Below are positions 60,228 to 64,000 of a stretch of 64,000 nucleotides of DNA, one piece after another. The DNA lies in assembly GCA_023455425.1 (NCBI GenBank), contig JAEYCM010000010.1, positions 62,001 to 126,000 on the forward strand, in the 5' to 3' direction. The notes under the pieces were generated by a model, which saw nothing but the letters and a program-made list of their open reading frames with translations, was not told the origin of the DNA and made no database searches. Made by a program: the position numbers and the translations under genes. This stretch comes from Bacillota bacterium. GTDB taxonomy: Bacteria > Bacillota > Clostridia > Christensenellales > CAG-138. Numbering within the stretch: position 1 is the first letter of the stretch; each line of letters opens with the position of its first letter.

Positions 60228-61148
60228 ATGAAACAGATAAAAGTATGGGGTATTGTACTGTTTTTCGTGCTGGCCCTGCTCTTCGGGGCCTGTACAAAGC
60301 AGCCGGCGCAGGGGCCCGCCGTGCCTTCCCCCAGCGTAACGCCCGCCGCGTCTGTCGGGGCCGCGAAGGGGGATACAAGCAGCAGCGGGCGGGTGGAGCC
60401 GGGCGAAACGAAGGATACGCCGGGTGAGGCGGAAAATGCGCAGCAGACGGACACGCAGCAGAAGAACGGGCGGCTGTACGACCCAAGCATATTTGTTATC
60501 GAAGCTTCCGGCACGTGGCGGCAGGAGCTTGAAGCGGGTTATTACGCCGATTACGAATGCGAGCTGTATTTGGATAAGGTCGATTCGAACGACAACCGCT
60601 CGTCGGACGGCGTATACACCGGCTTTTTCTGGATGAACATGAAGCTGGATACGGCGGAATTCATCAGCGAAATGCTCAAGGACATTCCTGTGGAGATGGA
60701 GTTCAACGGGGGCGGCGAGGGCATCTGCGACAATTTGGGCTTTTCGCTGCGTACCAGGGATATCTGGGAACGGGATTCGTACGCTATTCCGCTTGACGGG
60801 GACCAAAAGCAGGAAGCCACGATGGATATTCTTCTGGATCAGGGCAGCTTCATCGTGGTCGCCAAAGAATCCTATATCAGCGCAAAGGCCACCGGGACGC
60901 AGGGCGAAAAACTCGACTACTACGACAGCAAATCGGCGGATGTCGAACTCAACTATATTGTCCATATGCAGCCCGATTCTTTGGAAAACGGAACCGAGCG
61001 CAAGGTGACGATTTATTTAAGCGACGGGCAGGGCATGTCCGCGGTATTAAACGGCGTGATGCGCCGCCTGCCGGGCTATCCGGACGATGTGTCGAAATAT
61101 ACGCAGGACGCCCCATATCAGGAAGCGCTCAACAAACACCTGCAATAG
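60228..61148 (+). CDS. Lipoprotein with disordered linker
   Basis: A 306-residue protein with lipobox FGAC (Cys22), a linker rich in Pro, Ser, Thr and Gly up to about residue 75, and a beta-rich domain. The domain ends with a short segment of Tyr and Gln. Not recognised. ATG at 60228 follows AAAAGGAG. Confidence 0.72.
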   Translation: MKQIKVWGIVLFFVLALLFGACTKQPAQGPAVPSPSVTPAASVGAAKGDTSSSGRVEPGETKDTPGEAENAQQTDTQQKNGRLYDPSIFVIEASGTWRQELEAGYYADYECELYLDKVDSNDNRSSDGVYTGFFWMNMKLDTAEFISEMLKDIPVEMEFNGGGEGICDNLGFSLRTRDIWERDSYAIPLDGDQKQEATMDILLDQGSFIVVAKESYISAKATGTQGEKLDYYDSKSADVELNYIVHMQPDSLENGTERKVTIYLSDGQGMSAVLNGVMRRLPGYPDDVSKYTQDAPYQEALNKHLQ

Positions 61149-61172
61149 TTCTAACAAAAAACGGAGGGAGAC

Positions 61173-61808
61173 ATGAAGAAACGCCTTTTTATCGCATTGG
61201 TTCTGATGCTCTGCATCGGGGTGACGGGTTGTATCAGCCTCCAGTCTGCCGACGCCGAGCCGACGATAACCCCGGACCAGATCGCAACATCCGCGCCGGA
61301 GCAGACGGCAGAGGAAACTTCTGCGCCCGAAGAACTGCCGGAGGCGCAAGAACCTGCCGCGGCAGAACCGCCCGCATCCGATGCCGCGGATGCGGCTTCC
61401 CCCGCGCAGGAAACGCTGCCCGGCCTTACCGTCCATTATCCGTGGGAACGCCTGCCGTTGCCCGAAGGCAGCGAATTCGTCAAGGTCACGAATATTGAGG
61501 ATACCGACAAGTACCTTGAATACACCTATATTACTCTTTCCATGACCAAGGCCGAGGCCATCGATCATTTCAGGCCGCTGCTGGAAAAGGACGCTGATTT
61601 CTTTAAATTGGATGACAACCTGGCGTATGTGCCGCTGGAGATACATGGCGCTTACCCGGATGTCACAAGCTTCGCTTCGCTCTATTCGCGCTACACGCAG
61701 CAGACGGAAGCGAACATCAGCGTCATTACGGTCAACCTGTATACGCCTGCGGACAACGAAACGGTGCTGGTAGCGGAGATACAGGTGAACTATCGCGCCA
61801 AGCCATAA
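61173..61808 (+). CDS. Lipoprotein with Glu/Ala/Pro linker
   Basis: A 211-residue protein with lipobox VTGC (Cys20), a linker of about 60 residues rich in Glu, Ala and Pro, and a C-terminal domain of about 120 residues (PWERLPLPEGSEFVKVTN). Its ending resembles the domain of the first lipoprotein in general form only. Not recognised. CGGAGGGAG before ATG. Confidence 0.72.
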   Translation: MKKRLFIALVLMLCIGVTGCISLQSADAEPTITPDQIATSAPEQTAEETSAPEELPEAQEPAAAEPPASDAADAASPAQETLPGLTVHYPWERLPLPEGSEFVKVTNIEDTDKYLEYTYITLSMTKAEAIDHFRPLLEKDADFFKLDDNLAYVPLEIHGAYPDVTSFASLYSRYTQQTEANISVITVNLYTPADNETVLVAEIQVNYRAKP

Positions 61809-61844
61809 CGGACTTTCAAATAAACACAACATGGAGGGATTAAC

Positions 61845-62219
61845 ATGATCGATTTTCAGAACGCGTCCTTTTTAAAACTGAAACCTGTCCCCGATTCCAG
61901 CTTTGAAAGCATGATACAGCCCCTGTTTGTTGCGGGGGAAACCATCCTGGGCACATTTCAGGGCATTCGGGACGGCATCGTATTCACGAACAAGCGGATC
62001 ATCGCGATCAACGTGCAGGGCATTACCGGAAAGAAAAAGGATTTCACCTCGCTCCCGTACAGCAAGATCCAGGCGTATTCCGTGGAGACCGCGGGCGTGC
62101 TGGATTTAGATAGCGAGCTTGAACTCTGGTTCTCCGGCATGGGGGTAGTCAAGTTTGAATTTGTAAGCAAAGCCGACGTTCCCGCCATCTGCCGCACGAT
62201 CAGCGGGTTCGTGCTGTAG
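61845..62219 (+). CDS. Bacterial PH domain protein
   Basis: A 124-residue protein with a bacterial PH-like fold: GETILGTFQGIRDGIVFTNKR and then LPYSKIQAYSVE, WFSGMGVVKFEF, matching the bPH_1 type. It has no signal peptide, so it is cytosolic. ATG follows GGAGGG. It stands in a lipoprotein run; possible link to envelope stress, not proven. Confidence 0.82.
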   Translation: MIDFQNASFLKLKPVPDSSFESMIQPLFVAGETILGTFQGIRDGIVFTNKRIIAINVQGITGKKKDFTSLPYSKIQAYSVETAGVLDLDSELELWFSGMGVVKFEFVSKADVPAICRTISGFVL

Positions 62220-62252
62220 CGTGTAGAAGCGGGTCTTGAAAAGGAGCCAAAC

Positions 62253-64000
62253 ATGAGACAAACTCTGAAAAAGCACCGGCTATATGCCGTCCTTCTGGCG
62301 GCGGCCATGATATTTACTCTTTTGCCGATTAAGGCGCTGGCTGCTCCCGCTATCGGTACGGCAAGCGGGACAGTGGGAAACAGTACCATCCAGGTGAATT
62401 TAGCTGCAGAATCGGGAGAATTTTCTCCAAACGAAGCCGCAGTGGAGAATCACGGTTATTGGACGCTGGTTGCTACAAGCGGTGCTCAGGAGATTGCAAG
62501 CGTTGAAAAAATCGACGCAAAATCGGTAACGATTATGCTGACGGCTCCCATCACAGCGGGCAACACGTTTACCCTAAATGCCACAGAGGAAGTATTTGCG
62601 TCAGGAACCCAGTCTTTTGCAACGCCACTGGCGGTTACGATCTCCGGTACTAACGTCTGCGCCATCGGCGGGTCGCAATATCCCACGCTGAATGCGGCGA
62701 TTGTGGCGGCGTCGGCAGGAACAAGCACTACCATCACGCTTTTGCAGGATATTACACAGATCGGCGGCATCAGCGTGACGGGCAAAAGTATTGTGTTTGC
62801 GCTGGGGAATTTTGACCTGACGGTGAATACCACCGAAGACAAAGCGCTTGAAGCGACCGACGGATCGGTCAGCTACACCGGCGCAGGCTCCTTTGCCGTC
62901 ACAGGAGACGGTGGATACGCCGTGAAGGTTTACAGCCAGAATGCGCCCGCCTCCGCAACCGTGACATCGGCCACGGCAACGGCGGATGAAGGATTTGGCG
63001 TCCATGCATACGGCGAAAACGCTTCCGTCACGGTGAACGGCCCTGTTTCCGCAACGCATCCCAATCGCGGGTACGGCGTATATGCCGAGGATGGCGGCAG
63101 CGTCACCGTAAATGGCAATGTAAGCGCGGCAAGGTACGGCGTAACCGCCAGATCCGGAAGCGCAGTTACGGTGAACGGCAATGTGTCGACTACGGGGGCA
63201 AATTGCTACGCTGTCAGCGCGGATGGCGCAGGCTCCACCGTCAGGGTGACCGGCAATGTGACGGCGTCGGGCGAGGACTGCGTTGGCGTATCTGCCAACA
63301 ATGGAGCGGAAACCACCATCGACGGCGTTCTCTCATCCACAAGAACCTATATTGTTCTCGAAAACGAGATCGCATTAGAAGCGGATGAGAACGACGAGGC
63401 GACCACAAAAATGGGCTATCGCACCTACAGCAATATGCGCAGCCAAGAGGTTGTTACATCCGTCTGGGTCGCCGGCGGCGAAGCGGCAGAGCCCGCCGTG
63501 GTCACAAGCGCGGCAACCGGCGTCACCGCTTCCGGCGCGCAGCTTTCGGGCAGCGTGACATATTCAGGCGAGGGGCCCATCACCCAACGCGGTTTCGTAT
63601 ACGCCACGCATACCGGCCCTACTACCGGCTATGATACAAAGATCCAAGCCGGTTCCGGCACCGGCAGCTTTCAGGCTCCCGTGACCGGCCTTAGCGCCAA
63701 TACCGTCTACTACGTGCGCGCCTACGCCATCTATTCCGGCGAGGTGGTATATTACGGCAACGAAATCAGCTTTACGACTTCCGCTGCTGGTTCCCCCCAG
63801 ATGCCCGGCAATAGAAGCAAGGGGTTACCCACGGTTGTTACGGAAGGAATAACCGGCGTTACCGTTTCAGGCGGCACGTTCTTGGGGCGGGTGGTCTCAA
63901 GCGGAGGCGCTGTGGTGACCGGACGTGGATTTGTGCTGGGTACGGAGCCTGCGCCGCTCATTGGTAAAGCGGATGCGGCAAAAATACCCTCTGGCAGCGG
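62253..64000 (+). CDS. Large secreted repeat protein, 3' end outside the window
   Basis: An open frame of at least 582 codons, continuing beyond the window edge. It has a signal peptide (cleavage near ALAAPA), a part rich in Thr/Ala with NGNVSA-type repeated units that look like a parallel beta helix (about 190-350), then two or more units of about 95 residues resembling FN3/SLH-associated modules (ATGVTASGAQLSGSVTYSG, GITGVTVSGGTFLGRVVSSGG). ATG follows AAAAGGAG. Likely a cell-surface adhesin or polysaccharide-binding protein. No SLH or sortase signal can be judged because the end is missing. Confidence 0.8.
   Translation, partial: MRQTLKKHRLYAVLLAAAMIFTLLPIKALAAPAIGTASGTVGNSTIQVNLAAESGEFSPNEAAVENHGYWTLVATSGAQEIASVEKIDAKSVTIMLTAPITAGNTFTLNATEEVFASGTQSFATPLAVTISGTNVCAIGGSQYPTLNAAIVAASAGTSTTITLLQDITQIGGISVTGKSIVFALGNFDLTVNTTEDKALEATDGSVSYTGAGSFAVTGDGGYAVKVYSQNAPASATVTSATATADEGFGVHAYGENASVTVNGPVSATHPNRGYGVYAEDGGSVTVNGNVSAARYGVTARSGSAVTVNGNVSTTGANCYAVSADGAGSTVRVTGNVTASGEDCVGVSANNGAETTIDGVLSSTRTYIVLENEIALEADENDEATTKMGYRTYSNMRSQEVVTSVWVAGGEAAEPAVVTSAATGVTASGAQLSGSVTYSGEGPITQRGFVYATHTGPTTGYDTKIQAGSGTGSFQAPVTGLSANTVYYVRAYAIYSGEVVYYGNEISFTTSAAGSPQMPGNRSKGLPTVVTEGITGVTVSGGTFLGRVVSSGGAVVTGRGFVLGTEPAPLIGKADAAKIPSGS

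Overview
The window looks like a chromosomal segment of a spore-lineage Firmicute (class Clostridia; Christensenellales-like is my guess, inferred and not tested). The reasons are strong purine-rich ribosome binding sites with frequent TTG and GTG starts, sigma-A promoters with 16-18 bp spacers and often a TGn extended -10, a zinc-ribbon L32, pdp, DUF2953-YtfJ (a sporulation gene pair), PlsX-AcpP-Rnc-SMC-FtsY gene order, and DUF2294 and DUF4914 proteins. Most genes are GC-rich; the retron at 53-55.8 kb is clearly AT-rich.

Layout. 0-14 kb: prs, an antisense HEAT-like protein, pirin, pdp, then polA-coaE-lytic transglycosylase-peptide-binding lipoprotein in tight overlap, lspA-rluD, and a metal-responsive ArsR repressor with its P1B ATPase and a clear operator. 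14-21 kb: a cell-envelope operon (FHA protein, FtsW/RodA, class B PBP), then DUF2953, YtfJ, D,D-carboxypeptidase and RluB-type genes. 21-23.6 kb: a split biotin-dependent carboxyltransferase module (triple-repeat OadG-like protein, biotin carrier, OadA). 24-33.7 kb: pgsA, yceD-rpmF, plsX, acpP, rnc, a GNAT protein, smc, ftsY and a flavodoxin-like protein. 33.8-42 kb (minus strand): a coiled-coil protein, coaD, rsmD, and a sugar ABC transporter (binding protein, two permeases) with malQ and a LacI regulator. 42-47 kb: amidohydrolase, alr, bifunctional nnr, NUDIX and DJ-1/PfpI genes. 47-53 kb: VOC protein, lipoprotein, tRNA-Leu(CAA), a frameshifted DUF4914 gene, DUF2294 protein and a secreted amidohydrolase lipoprotein.

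The most notable system is a complete retron at about 53.1-55.8 kb: its own promoter, a PRTase-like/winged-helix effector, a roughly 296-nt structured ncRNA bounded by 17-bp a1/a2 inverted repeats, and a retron-type reverse transcriptase with YADD, NAxxH and VTG motifs. It matches the PRTase-type (type III, from memory) retrons that act as anti-phage toxin-antitoxin systems, but the ncRNA has an unusually large set of hairpins and no close match that I can recall.

The right end (55.8-64 kb) has two Gfo/Idh/MocA oxidoreductases divergent from a PAS-AraC regulator, a stand-alone PAS protein, three small lipoproteins, a bacterial PH-domain protein and the start of a large secreted repeat protein cut by the window edge.

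Two intergenic regions (14.1-14.35 kb and 39.15-39.43 kb) hold diverged copies, in opposite orientation, of one structured dispersed repeat with near-inverted ends; one copy sits inside the sugar transporter operon. A DUF4914 gene is broken by one base at a C6 tract. All family assignments come from reading motifs; no database search was run.
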